Part shown: positions 49,247 through 61,460 of the stretch, one piece after another
How the letters are laid out: every line of letters starts with the position of its first letter
Numbering within the stretch: the stretch's first letter is position 1
Assembly (NCBI GenBank): GCA_005406025.1
Contig: BGZK01000187.1
Span: 62,001-126,000, forward strand
Source of the DNA: Eumeta japonica
Lineage: Eukaryota > Arthropoda > Insecta > Lepidoptera > Psychidae
Length of the DNA stretch: 64,000 nucleotides
Reading direction: 5' to 3'
Notes under the pieces: model-generated
Databases searched by the model: none
What the model was told of the DNA's origin: nothing
What the model saw: only the letters and a program-made list of their open reading frames with translations
Program-made: the position numbers and the translations under genes

Positions 49247-50639
49247 TATAGATTCCAGTCAATACAATAGTTAAGTAATAGAAACTACAGGCTTATTAAA
49301 GTTCACGTCTTTGTGCAAATAATTAATTTAAACTTTAGACTAGATATGGATATGCCAATGAACTAAATAAAAACGTACAATGTACGAGTTTCGTCTTAGA
49401 TTCAGACAAAAATATCAAATCAATTTCATTGCCTCATTAATAAAAAAAATGAAATCTGGTTTAATACAGGTTCAAAGTACACAAAATATTTACTAAATAT
49501 ATGGCTAAAATAGTGAAATGTAAGATATAGTAAAATTACGTCCATGAATCAAACAAGAATTGCCGAAATAATACTTTGTTGACATTCACTGTTTCTCACT
49601 AACATTTGCACTCTGCACTGTTATCTATGCTGCACTGTGCAGCTACTACAGTCGCTATGTAGTGTTTTTTAACCATGAGTAGTCACAGACCACAAAAGCA
49701 AATGTCAGGCAAACATGACAATCGCGCTAGAAATTATTAGAAATATACAACATCAATCAAATTAAATGAGGAATAATTTTATTAAGACGTTATTTTTAAA
49801 CACAATAGATAGAGCTCAAACACTTTCAAAAAATAAAACTGTTTTTATCAACGTTTTGATTTTGTTAAAGTATTTTGTTTGTAAAATTTTAATTTACAAA
49901 CTAAGGAACACGGTTCACAAAACTAAATATTGTATAATTTTGGCTGAAATGTTGGCTGTGACATTAGGGTAAACTATAATAAATTAATAACACTATTTTG
50001 TCTTTTTTTTATTAAGCTATTGCATAGCTTTTATCGCGTGCTTTGAGCGCGGCGACCGAATCAAGAAATTCCATAATGAAAATAAAACCTAATACCCCCC
50101 ACTCCGCCCACCATGTAGCTCGGCCGAACGTTCGCTTAACGTGTATGTATATGGTACGACTGTACGAAGCTCGCACGGATCGAGACGAGCTGCTCCGAAA
50201 TCGGACGAATACGTAAGCAGCTGTTTGTGAGAAAGTATATGGGTGTATAGGTATCTATTATAGCTCTATAATGCTACACTCATCGCATGTGCCCCGTAAG
50301 TATACATATAGGTATATATGTATACAGAGGTGTACCTATGTACAACAGTGAATAACAGTTGCTGGTGAATAGCTATACGCGTGAAATTTGTGTATAGTGT
50401 TTTAAACATGAATAAACAAAGTGCATTTATTAATGAAGAAAGTGATGAAAAACTTGTTTTAATATCAAAAAAAATACTGCATAAATAAATAATTATAATT
50501 TCATAAATTGATAAAAAATGCTATGCAATATCTTTACCGCGGTAGTCCCCGAGTGCCACACGTTTAATTTTTATTTATACCTATATTAATATGAATACAT
50601 TATTTATTACATATACATTATTTATTCACAGATGTTTGG
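49247..50639. other. Zinc-finger gene upstream region, unassigned
   Basis: Contains the likely 5' UTR and promoter of the zinc-finger gene near 49250-49700 (not resolved). A GC-rich block at 50040-50230 and a CCGCGGTAGTCCCCGAGTGC phrase at 50537 look like repeat material. A 68-codon open frame at 49766 has no supporting motif. Confidence 0.45.
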
Positions 50640-53330
50640 CCCTACCTCCCTAGGCGTATAAACCACTATTGTGTTTTACATCGCAATTCTAATATTTATT
50701 TCCTACCTTTATTACATTTCCATTTTGCATTCATTGTTTTCTACGTACTCCCATTTAATTTTCCGCAGAGTTTTATGACTAAACTGCGGAATCTCAAAAA
50801 TTTCGCTCTTTTACCCGTGTATTCTATAATTTCCGGGAAATGTCGCCTCGCGATCCGGACATTTATCCCTGTTTCCAGCGCTACACGCTCCTGATGGAAT
50901 ATATCGCAGTCCTCGAGAACGTCCAGCATGTCCTGGATTTTGGCGGGGTCGCAGGCGCAGTACAGTGAGTCTCGCAGCTTGGACCTGAACAGCTACTGCG
51001 CGAATCCACCGTGGCTCGTTTACGTTAGCGTCATTCGAGACGTCATTTCGATCTGTTTGAGGATCCGGTACACATGCTTTACCAAGGGAAAGAAGCATTT
51101 GGTGATTTGACCCGTGCTTCCTTCAGCGTCTCGTTTTTGCCATTCTTCCAGGGTGGCCGCTCTAATCACCTTTGCGTGCGACAGCGGAAACCGATCGTAG
51201 ACCGCTGCCGTTTTCTTAGTGAGGGCGGCTAGTCTGGTGAGTTCGTTACCCACAATTCCAGCATGCACTCTAACCCAGAATAGACGCACTGCCTTGCCTT
51301 CCGCAACGATCTCGGAGATTTCGCGCCTAGCTTCATGAGTCAGAAGGTGATAGATTTTCGGATCGGTCAATAACTCCAGGAAACACCTGAAATCGCTGAA
51401 TATGTTGACCAGCCCGTATTTACCGTTCTCCGCCTTTCGTATCGCTCTTTGCAGCGCGACCATCTCCGCCTGGAAGGCCGTGCAGAGGGGATCGAGTCGT
51501 AGCGTCGAGTACCAGATCCCCTCTCCGTCGTGCCATTCGCCGATTTTGCCCTCGACTTCCGTCAGTGTAGATGTACGGCCCGACTACGGCGAGACGATTC
51601 AAGGTTTGAGAGTTAAGGTCCTCAACGTATACCCGATCTCGGACACTTTCACGGGGTGATTCAAATTGCCAAATATACGGGTTTCTCGAACTCCTGGTCC
51701 AGAAAGGTGTCTCCGAAGTCTTTACCGCGCTTCACCTAATATAACCAGGCCACTTCTCTCGTTCTTATGTTGAGAGGAAGCAGTCTCAGGAGGATCGGCG
51801 CGGAATGAAGGGAGGTGAACCCGGGACGCCTTGAGAGCGACGCTACGCTGAACAGCGTCGCGTATATTTCGCACGCCGAGCTTCCCTATCGCAGATGCCC
51901 AAGCGCACGACGCGTACAGAACAGGCTCTATCATTTCAACGAATATGGCCCTAACGACCACCGGACTCATACCCCACGTCACCTTGGCTACTCTGGCTAA
52001 GCCTCTGTAAATATTTGTAGCCTTTACACAAGCTTTGGCGACATGAGACGAACGAACTTTAGCGAACGTCAGCTTCCTATTTAAGGTCAGATCGAGGAAG
52101 CGTATTTCGCCAATCAGGCTTATTTGCTCGTCATTTATGTGCACAATTGGGTCGCCATTTTTCAGCTTTTTGGTCAGCACCATCAATATGAACCTCAACT
52201 CATTCTGACCCCCAGCAGGGGAACGCGAGCTAGAGCACGGTTGGCGTCCTCCTCGATCGACGAACCTGGCTGTCCGGAGAAGATGAGGACCATATCGTCC
52301 ACGAACGCCAGTATGTATATACTGAGTACTCAGAGTAAGGAGTCCAAAATGGGGTTCCAAAAGGTTGGATCAGCTATAGAGCCCTGTATACAACCCTTAG
52401 AAATTTCGTTTTCGGACTTCCCTGCAACGTATTACACTATCACCTTACAGTCTCTAAGGTAATTTCGCACCATGCCGTAGAAGTTCACTGGGCATTTATA
52501 AGCGAGCAGCTGGTACTTCAACGCCGACTACCACACGTTGTCGAAGTCGCCCTCTATATCCAATGACACCATTAAAACGATCTTTTTGAGATTTAATTCT
52601 ACAAATATATATATCAATAGATCATAGAGGACGTTCTCTGTCCCGCGCTGCGACGTGAAACCATACTGCGTCGCCTGCAGCTCCGGCATCAAGTTCCATT
52701 GGAAGCGCCCGACCAGCATCCTTTCCACGAGTTCGCCCAGCAGAGGGAGTAAACCTATGGGCCAGTAAGACTTTAAACGGGTATAATCACCCTTGCCCGG
52801 CTTCGAGATAACTTTAATGCCAGCCACCTTCCAGGCCCGGGAAAAGTATCCCAGCTCGAGGCATTTGTTCGCCATCGCTAGAAACAATCCTACGTCCCAG
52901 AGGATCGCCGCCTGTCATATATCCAACGTGAACCCATCAAAACCCGGGGCCTTTCGAGGATGGAATGCTTTAAGAGCATTCTGAATCATGGCCTAGGTAA
53001 AAGGTGGGTCCACCCCGGACAAATCCCCCAAAGTCGCAGGTGGATGATCATCTCCGTCGGTTTGCCTTGTCTTCCGCAGATCGTCAGTATCGACCCGGTC
53101 ATCAGGGAAAACGGTTTCCGTCAAGAGGGTCGTCGACTCGTTCGGACCTAGTACTCGTCTTGAGTCAGCTTAAAGTAAGACACCCTCCTGGTTTTTCCCC
53201 CGTTTCCCTGATGACCTTTTAGATATCGTCCCACAAGCTCTCCCTGTCCTTGAGCAGAGCAAAACCGCTTCTAACTTGCAGTTTGTGTCTCCACTGCTGC
53301 CCTTTTGTAAACCTCCTTACCAAATAAGCG
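50640..53330 (-). mobile_element. R1-clade non-LTR retrotransposon, 5'-truncated and degenerate
   Basis: Read on the minus strand. From about 52985, MIQNALKAFHPRKAPGFDGF leads to KVISKPGKGDYTRLKSYWPI, GLLPLLGELVERMLV, TQYGFTSQRGTENVLYDLL and VSLDIEGDFDNVW. Near 52310 comes LAFVDDMVLIFSGQPGSS, the F-x-DD catalytic motif. Next is FLDLTLNRKLTF...ATNIYRGLARVAKVTWGMSP, then an RNase H-like region (51463-51020: GKAVRLFWVRVHAGIVGNEL). The final reading (50929-50741) ends near the 3' UTR. Motif order and wording fit the R1 clade. Stops and shifts separate the blocks, and the endonuclease domain is missing, so the copy is dead. It lies between the zinc-finger gene and MECR. Both ends are approximate. 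Confidence 0.9.
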
Positions 53331-54074
53331 TAAATGATAAGCTACTGTCTATCTTTCTGTCTGTATTTTCTTTTATAACTTAAGAACAGTTTGATTGATT
53401 TAGATGTAAGTTGAGGTACAGTTAGAACATGTGATTACGCAAATGATAGACCTTATGTGATATTTCCATACACCTTACAACCATATAAAATAATCATAAT
53501 TTTTTTTTATTTCTTTTTTGTATTTGCGTGTGTATGTATGTGTACATAATTTGCTTTTTAATCGGGTTTAAAAGGGGGTTGAGTTTTGTATGAAACTTTT
53601 TACGGCACGAAATACAATTATGAAATATGAATATTGTTTATTAAGTGATGAGATTAGGTGCGTTTTTCACAATTAATGGAGAGAGTGGTCGTGTAATATA
53701 CCTATAAAAATGAATATGTATTTAGTAGGGTTGTGTAATGTATAAAAATGAGTATGTATTTTGTTCGTTTTTCTTTTTGCGTACTTAAACCATTCATCCA
53801 ATTAGGTACTATGAAACTGACGACGTATTGGACTCGCGATTGGGAAAATTTCTGGAAAAAGTTAATTAGCATTCCTATCTGATGTCTGTGTAGTTTTACT
53901 ATTTAACCGAATTACTAAATCGCTTCTAAGAATTACTTCATTAATAAGGCGCTCCCTGAATAAAAGCGACGAATAACAATTCACTTTGGCTTCATTTGCA
54001 TATTAATGCAATAGCACAATTTGTTTATCTCATAAATTGCACAAAAATAATTGTTTCTCTCATGAAAAGCTACA

Positions 54075-54300
54075 CTTTCCAAGATCGAAATCGATCGTGG
54101 GACCAAAATTAGAATCAAGGTCGTGACCGAAATCGGAATAAGAACAGATCAGAATTAAGAGCAGGGCCGGGACCGAAAACGGGGTCAGAATTGGAACCTA
54201 CCTAAACCGAGACTGGGTTCGGAATCTAGAGTGATACAAAGTTATATCGATAAACAAGACCGAGATTGGAATCGAGAACGGTATAGCGTTCACGATCATG
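54075..54300. repeat. Degenerate purine-rich hexamer repeat
   Basis: Cycles of GAC(C/A)GAAATCGGAAT, GGGACCGAAAACGG, AAGACCGAGATTGGAATCGA. It is the complement-strand form of the pyrimidine-rich tracts at 25180, 60716 and 61385. Confidence 0.6.
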
Positions 54301-54641
54301 ATTAAAAACGTAATCAGTCAATATCTAAGATAAAGAAATTCATTCTATTCTAGAAGAAAAAGAATTTTTTGCTCTTAGTTATTTGCATTTAAAATAAAAA
54401 GTATTACCTAATATCATAACAAGTGTTATTATTATGAGACTTTAAACAAGAAATTGGTATTCTGATAAAGATATAAATACAAACATTTGTGTTCTCATAA
54501 TGTCATTAAATTTGTTAAATAATTTTTAAGAAGCGCTAATATTAATACTTCATATTTAGAAAGCAATACTATTTTAATAAAATATATATTTAAAGCATAC
54601 ATATGAATTGATACTATTATTATTTCTTATATTCAAATATA

Positions 54642-54647
54642 TTTATT
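54642..54647 (-). promoter_or_regulatory. Polyadenylation signal AATAAA for MECR
   Basis: AATAAA on the minus strand about 25 bases after the MECR stop codon. Position and gene context support it, though AT-rich DNA gives this hexamer often. Confidence 0.5.
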
Positions 54648-54672
54648 TAAATCACATTTAGTACATTGTAAT

Positions 54673-57600
54673 TTAACTAAAATCTAAAATATATTTACAT
54701 CCAGTAAAGCCTTTCGGTGAAAGTGCATTGCCAATGGCCTCTTGGTAGGACTCAAATTTAACCATTTTATGAACAGGTGCTTGTAATTTCTTCAAGCACA
54801 TCAGTGCTATAAGGTCAGATATCATTTTATCTTTGTCTTCATCTTTAGCTTTTTCATTCCATGCAGTCATCCAAAAACCATGGAAAGATAAATTTTTGAA
54901 TATGAAAGCAGAAGTTGGTACTGTTACTGGTTCTCGTGACATTCCACCATAAGTAACCATTTTTCCAGAATGTTGTAAGTGTCTTAACATCTCTAAAGAG
55001 CTTTTGCCACCGACACAATTTAGGGCTAAAGATGGTCGATCGACCAGTTTTTCTTTGAAAATGTTTGTTGAACGTAATTCTTCTTCAGTCAAAACTATAG
55101 TGGCACCTAAACTTTTCAAATATTCCTTTAATTCATCTATCTCAGGCCTACTTCTTACAATATTTATATTTTTAATATTCCATGCTTTGCAAATTTGAAT
55201 AACAGATTGCCCACAAGCACTGTTAGCTCCATTTTGTATTACTACAAGATTTTCCTTCTTTACAGGTTTAAAGTCTGACAACATCCTGTATGCTGTACAA
55301 GGATTTACTGTCAACGTTGCTGCCTCAACTATCCCTAAACTATCTGGTACAACACGTAACACTTTCTCATCGAAAACACCAATATTTCTCCACGTACCCT
55401 GTACAGGCTTAGTAATAATAACTTTATTTCCTACAGAAATTCCACTAATATCTTCACCTACATCTTCTACAATCCCCACACCTTCGTTGCCTGGAATGCA
55501 AGGAAGCTCAACTTTTACTGGGTATTTACCTGTAATAAATAAAAATTATATAAATCAATGTAAAATTTTATAATATATATAAGTTTGATATCACCAATTG
55601 AAGATCTATATTATACGGACAATAACTAAAAATCTTGTAAATTTCAATAAAATATTTTAGTCAGTATAAATCAAGTAATTTTTAATTCATTAAATACATG
55701 CATACAATATAACATATGTTATTATAAAATGCACTAAATATTATATAAAATTAGTACATATATATATATTTCGTTTTTTGACATTTTAATGACAGTTGTG
55801 TTGTAAAATTTTTATCATGCTCCTCCAAGGTATGTATACCTTCCGACATCTTTTTTATTTTATATTCAGGGTTTTGAATTGGAGACCTCCATGCTGGCCC
55901 AATGTACGTTAAAGGCTATTAATAATGACTGTAAATGATTTAGTGACAAGTGACGGACCAATGTTTTAATATAATCTTAGAACAGAGCAAATCATCTAAT
56001 TAAACTTAAAAACTCATTTGTGAATTTACTTGCGGTCAGGATTCAAGCACTTTTCTTTTGTAGTAAGTGCTCTTGACCACTCCGCCATCACCAACATACA
56101 GTATAGTTTATTGTTTTTATTGTACACTTTGAAAAAACTACCAGGAATATTCTAAAAACTAACATATGTCATACAAAAAGATTATGACAGGCCTATGCCT
56201 GTCATAATCTTTTTGTATGTCATAATCTTTTATACATATTAATATAATATTTGAAATAGACATGTCATTGTCATACAAACCCGCATGCTCATACGCACTA
56301 AGATAATACAGTCGTTTCACACTTCAAAGTGAACTTAACAGCAGTGATAGAGAAGAATAGATGGCCTTGTAATGAGATCGATCAGGCAATCAATTACTGT
56401 TGAATTGTGCGTAATATGTAAACTGAGATCAGATGTGAGGTTTCCTCAGATAATGTGGATCATAAAGGTCCGCCTACTTTAAATATTTTATTAATATGTC
56501 TACGATGATAGGTTATAAAATTGATGTTTTTCATCAGATGACAGCATAAAAAGTAGACACCAAATAAAAAAACAGAGAAGTGTAAGTTCAACTCATTTGA
56601 AGAGTATTTTGTACATTGAAAACCAACCACATTTTTTTTTAATCTAATCTAGATGAGTTTGTAGTAATGAAAAAAGTATATATGGTACCACAGTGTAAGG
56701 AAAAATTGCTGAATAAACTGTCTATTGTTGAACTTTGTCTTGTATATTCTTGAATAAGTGGACTAGACCAAACAGTAGAAGGTGTTCTGATATTTCATTT
56801 TTTTGATACATCCTTAAAATTAATATTTCACAGGAATAATGCAAAGTCCATTATAAACTGACATTCAATAAATATGTGAGTATAGACTTAGCGGGTGTCA
56901 GTTTATAATGGAAATTTGAACAAACAAAAATGAAGCAAACTATAGACTTCTTATAGGTTTTCTTGTAATGTGTGAGTAAAGCACTTTTTTTTCTACATTT
57001 TTCTCAAAATTTTAGATGCAGTAATTTTGGACATAAAGGAGAAATGGTCAATTTTCATCTGCTTTCTTAAATAACTCTAAAAGTATTTACTTTAAACTTA
57101 TTAAGCGTTTTCATCATATATGTCACATGGTACTTTCTACAAGTTTTCTTAAATTTTTTCGTTTACCCCCGTAAGTGACCCTCATATTTGCCTACAATTT
57201 GTTTATTTACGTTACGCGCGCTCACGTTTCTATTACTAACCGTATGTTACTTCTGTTACTAACTTTTAATACATATATATTACTAACATATATGTATTGA
57301 AAACCAACTTTATTGAGTTCAGTAGATTCAAAGCAAATTGACTGCAACAGATAGATAGACACGAGTGATACTCTAACAATTCCATTTTTTCATTTGGAAA
57401 CTCTAAAAAATATTAGGAGTACAAGTTTCCACTGTTTTTTGACAATAAAATAATATTTATTGTGAAAGTACAGTAATTTAATTTTAATGAATTATTGTCC
57501 ATCGCTAGCAACTACTTTTTTCCCTTTTTCAGGCAGTGTTAGGATTCTAAGTCTGAAGAACTACTTATCTTTTAAGGCTACCCATGAATAAGCCCAATTT

Positions 57601-59066
57601 TTGGTATCAGTTGGACAGTCGGACGGCGCAATGTCTGGTGAATACGGCGGGTGGGGTAGTACTTCCCAATCAAATATTTTCTAATAGTTTTTTACCAGTA
57701 CTGCTACATGCGGACGGGCATTATCATTTAGAAGAATAATTATCTCGTGTCTGGAGTAATATTGAGGGCGTTTTTCCTTCAGAGCTCGACTCAATCTCAT
57801 CAATTGTGTTCGGTATACAGTTCCAGTGATTGTTTTGCTTAGATTAAGCAACTCATAATATGCCACACCCAGCCGATCCCACCAAATACACAGCAACAGT
57901 TCGTTCCCATGAATATTTGGTTTTGCTGTGGATGTTGACGCGTGGCTAGGTAGTTCTCATGATTCTCTTCTATTTAGATTGTCATAATGTATCCACTTTT
58001 CATCACCAGTGACGATTCAATGTAAAAAACTTCTTTTTTGTACCCAGCTAGCAGCATTTCACTCATGCATAATCAGTGTTTAACATTTCTTGGCTTTAAT
58101 TCATATGGAACACAATTACCTTTTTTATGAATCATTCCTAACGATTTTAAACAATGCGAGACTGCTTGCTAAGTGACTTCTAAAGTAAGTGCAAGTTCCT
58201 TTTGTGTTTGAGACGAATCTTTCTCCAATAATTTTGCCAATTCTGAATTCTCATAAATTTTTGGCCTTCCACTGCGATCTTTGTCTTATTCGTCAAAATC
58301 ACCGTTTTTAAACTTTTGAAACCACTAACGACATGTTCTGTCACTCAGGGCAGCCTCATTATATGCTTCTACAAGCAATCAATGTGTTTCTGGTGCAGAT
58401 TTTTTTAAATTAAAGAAGTAAATTAAAAGTTCTCGAAAATGACACTTATTTGGTTCAAATTTAGATATTCTTGGATGAAAAAAATATGTGATGCTAATAT
58501 GAAGTTAATAATATGATAGGGTTCTTATTATTGAATGAGCAACTTAATTTTCAAGCCGGTTAACATCTGTGAATTCCAACATAAGCCTCATGCCATGCCA
58601 TCTCTCTCAAAACAGTGGAAACTTATTTGTACTCTTAATAACATAAACTTTTATTTTTCCTCAAAGCTCCATTTGTTCAGGTCTTACCTAAACCGATTAT
58701 AAAACCGATACCTATATTGCTTATTAAAACTTGTTAAAATTAATTCCTAAGTGGAAAAACTTCAAAATCCGTACTGCCTATTGCTAAAAGTTTTTCTATA
58801 TTACATCTAAATAATGAAAAAAAAAATTATTTTATACCTTGAATCGTATTTATGTCTGCCGGATTAACAGGTGCAGCCAACATTTTTACTAATACTTCAT
58901 TTGCACCCAGTGGTGGTACTTCACATTCTTCGCATTTTATTACGTCAAGGGGTTCTCCAAATTCACTGTATCGCAACTGTTTAGAAGTAAGATTTCTTAT
59001 ATGTATTGTCACGTTGTGGTACGAAGATATTGATGTAAACATCTTTTTCGCAAAGGAAAGGGCCAT
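54673..59066 (-). CDS. MECR: Mitochondrial trans-2-enoyl-CoA (enoyl-ACP) reductase
   Basis: Catalyses the last, NADPH-dependent step of mitochondrial type II fatty-acid synthesis, which supplies octanoate for lipoic acid. Two exons: 59066-58838 and 55529-54673, total 1086 nt, 361 residues, close to the family length. Medium-chain dehydrogenase/reductase fold. The N-terminus (MALSFAKKMFTSISSYHNVT) is basic and Ser/Thr-rich, fitting a matrix-targeting signal. Active-site Tyr79 is in IQGKY; next come PGNEGVGIVEDVG, VNPCTAYRML and the nucleotide-binding QNGANSACGQSVIQI. ALNCVGGKSS, MVTYGGMSREPV and GFWMTAW follow. The first true ATG in frame is 59066. The 3.3-kb intron carries a mariner. No damage is seen. 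Confidence 0.96.
56170..56219. repeat. Perfect 23-bp palindrome with 4-base loop
   Basis: Arm 1 at 56170-56192 starts CATACAAAAAGATTATGAC; arm 2 at 56197-56219 is its exact complement. The tight loop (CTAT) makes a stable cruciform or RNA hairpin possible. Confidence 0.92.
56847..56912. repeat. Perfect 17-bp inverted repeat
   Basis: TCCATTATAAACTGACA (56847-56863) and its exact complement (56896-56912) flank a 32-base spacer; this could be a collapsed MITE. Confidence 0.85.
57413..58638 (-). mobile_element. mariner transposon, full length but degenerate, TA duplication
   Basis: 1226 bp with terminal inverted repeats TTAGGAGTACAAGTTTCCAC (left) and TTAAGAGTACAAATAAGTTT (right, minus strand). 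TA flanks each end (57411-57412, 58639-58640). On the minus strand 57896-57681 reads CIWWDRLGVAYYELLNLSKT, ITGTVYRTQLMRLSRALKEK, RPQYYSRHEIIILLNDNARP, HVA: the DNARPH block of mariner transposases. N-terminal remnants lie at 58150-58430. Stops disrupt the frame. This is a different mariner lineage from the 6770/27269/45264 family. Confidence 0.9.
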
Positions 59067-59536
59067 TATGAAATGCAAATACAAATCGTACGTAATATAA
59101 TGTTAGTTTATTCCAATTTTACAAAATAGTTTTTATGCCATTAAATCAAATTATAAGGCAAGCTCCCCATAAAAACATGTCACTTTAAGATAATACACAT
59201 ACTCTATGTGTATATCAGCTGATCACAAATGTCAAAACCTAAGACATTAATTTGCTATTTGTTCTTAGCATTTTATAAAGTTCTACTCTATGGCAATTTG
59301 TGCATAGATAACGAAGAAATATCGAGAGCAAATAAAATAATATCACAATTTTTGAAAACATAAAAACGGTTTGGTAGAGAAAGTCACCTTTCGTTCTTAT
59401 TTTATATAACACCTGATAGAATTTACCATATTTCAAAACATTTTGACAAACAATTTCAAAACAAAACAATATTAAAATATTTTCAAGACTAAGAAATATA
59501 GTTTTGAATAATGTTTCCAAAAATACACATTTTATT
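59067..59536. other. MECR upstream region
   Basis: Presumed MECR 5' UTR and promoter, then AT-rich sequence. The minus-strand open frame at 59520-59239 shows no motif. No promoter element stands out. Confidence 0.4.
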
Positions 59537-59732
59537 CAGTAGCGGCGCTAGGCGTCGGCGACGTCGGCGACCGCCGACGGCCTCGCGCCTGAAGGGGCCT
59601 TGCAAACAAAAAAGTTTTGCCTACAAGTTATTAAAAAGAGGCCTCGCAAAAAGTTTTGCCTACAAGTTATTAAAAAGAGGCCTCGCAAACCTGATGTCGC
59701 CGACGTCCACGAGTGGTGTAGCGCCGCCACTG
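59537..59732. mobile_element. hAT-type MITE with 8-bp target duplication
   Basis: 196 bp. The ends CAGTAGCGGCGCTA and TAGCGCCGCCACTG are 14-bp inverted repeats with one mismatch. The octamer ATTTTATT lies directly on both sides (59529-59536 and 59733-59740), the 8-bp duplication expected for hAT. Inside, a unit of about 40 bp (GTTTTGCCTACAAGTTATTA then AAAAGAGGCCTCGCAA) is duplicated in tandem. It is very GC-rich at both ends and non-coding. Confidence 0.95.
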
Positions 59733-60715
59733 ATTTTATTTATTACTTTACAATACACATTATTTATGCATATACATTTATTTTATTTAGATTTATTTAA
59801 AATATGTATTTCAAATTTGATAAAAAATTATAATAATTTTGTCAAGTTCAACCACTAATTATTAATCATAATATGCATCGAAACACGTTTACAAAGACAT
59901 AATTTCATAGAAAAAAGTTTTCAATTCTGTGGACGCTAATAAAAAAAATAGCAATAAAATGTATCTAAAACAAATGTGTAATATAAACTGCAAAACCATT
60001 GAACAACGACCTAAAATTAACAATAACAGTGGATTCTAACAAAATCTAAGTTTTATATCTGTCTCTCTCTCTATTACTTATATATTTGTGGTGTAAGTGA
60101 AAAGGTCATAACCGTCTCTATTGGTATATGGCGTATATGCGCAAAGATCATATTATTGTAAAACATAAAAAATGTAATAAGAAACCAATTATTAAAAATA
60201 CTGTATTATTAACGATTGTTTGAAAAATCAATAAGAAATAAAAAAATGTCAACATGACTATTTTTAAAATATGTAATTTATTTTTGGAAAACTTCGATTT
60301 TCAGCATTACAAAAATTACATAAACCTATTACGAAGGTGTAGAGATACGATGATATACATATATAAGAACCCCTTTAGTTTAATATAGCTTAAAGATTAC
60401 GGAAAATATTATTTCGCTATAAAAAAATATTTTTTTGTAAAAGCAATAGGGTCAATAGATATCAACGGTCATATTACACATTCATAACCAGAAGAATATA
60501 TGGTTAATTTTGTAATAAAAAAAGTAGAACTGTGACAATTTTTCAAACGAATTCATCAGTATGATTTTGCTGTAAGTACATTTCGCTATGTTTTGAATTT
60601 CCACTTAGAAAATAAAAAAACGGGCAAAATTTGTTATAATTTACATTTCGATATTTGAAAATCGAGCTATCACCAAATGGTTGAAATGGAATCTACTTTT
60701 AAAGTTTTCCGAGTT

Positions 60716-60785
60716 TGTATCTCTGTCTCGGTCTCTGTCCCCGTCCTCGTCCTCGTCTCCGTCCCCGTCTCCGTCTCCGCCTGTC
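60716..60785. repeat. (GTCTCC/GTCCTC)n simple repeat
   Basis: About 70 bases of TCTCGGTCTCTGTCCCCGTC, CTCGTCCTCGTCTCCGTCCC and so on. It gives a spurious Val/Ser/Pro open frame. Confidence 0.9.
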
Positions 60786-61348
60786 CGAATGCTCGCCCGA
60801 AGCCCGTGTATTTGTGTGTATTATTTAAAACCTTAAATACCTTTCAAACGAATTGCTCTTTAAGACTCTAGCTTGCAGAATTCAAAAGGACTTGACTGCT
60901 TATTTTAAGTTTCTTGACAAAAATGAATAAAACCTTTTATTAAATAATTTAAAGTATTTGATTCTAAAAGCTAATCACTTCTTTTCGATCGATTCTAAGA
61001 TTTAGTGTGCTCTATTCATAATGAAATTACCTTAAACTTTGTAAATTTCGTCGGAATCGATTTATTTCTTAGTGAAAACTAATTTTTTATTAAGAAAAAA
61101 AATCCGAAAAGCATTTTTTCGTAATAGTCTCACTTACATTTTTTTATTAAAGGTTGATTTTCGAATAAAGTCTGCTATTTTTACGAAAAATCCTTTATAA
61201 ACGATTTAAGGTTTCACAACTTCTCGCTAAAATCTTTAACCACAACCGCACGAAGTGAATAGCATTTATTGACAATAATCTCAAGCGGTAATGAATGCTG
61301 ATTGTCGAAATACATTTCTCACTGGTTGACAAACAATTGATTTTATAC

Positions 61349-61371
61349 AAAATATATATATATATATATAT
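61349..61371. repeat. (TA)n microsatellite
   Basis: About 11 TA steps. Confidence 0.9.
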
Positions 61372-61384
61372 TAACATCTTAACA

Positions 61385-61460
61385 TCCCGATCTTGTCCCT
61401 TCTTACAATTTCAGTCCTGACTCCGCTTTTGATTCCGATTCTGATCCCGATCTAGATTAC
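61385..61460. repeat. Degenerate GATTCC/GATCCC repeat
   Basis: CCCGATCTTGTCCC, then TTTTGATTCCGATTCTGATC and CCGATCTAGATT. Same family of motif as 25180-25310. Further diffuse copies follow at 61565-61715 (TTGATCTCGATACCGTTCTG). Confidence 0.6.

Larger units (their letters stand above)
53331..54672. other. Intergenic, downstream of MECR
   Basis: AT-rich with a degenerate purine-rich repeat at 54075-54300 and the MECR polyadenylation signal at its right end. No gene is seen. Confidence 0.5.
55530..58837. other. MECR intron
   Basis: AT-rich, with two hairpins (56170, 56847) and a mariner (57413-58638). A patch at 55830-56100 has intermediate composition but no identified element. Confidence 0.55.

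Noticed and set aside
49766..49972. 68-codon plus-strand open frame upstream of the zinc-finger gene
   Set aside because: Low-complexity Ile/Leu/Lys composition expected from AT-rich DNA, with no motif.
51402..53222. Several plus-strand open frames over 50928-53222
   Set aside because: Antisense shadows of the R1-clade element.
59511..59858. 115-codon plus-strand frame with repeated KKRPRKKFCLQVI
   Set aside because: It crosses the hAT MITE; the repeated peptide reflects the MITE's internal duplication.
60677..60871. 64-codon plus-strand open frame with VSVSVPVLVLVSVPVSVS
   Set aside because: A translation of the GTCTCC simple repeat.
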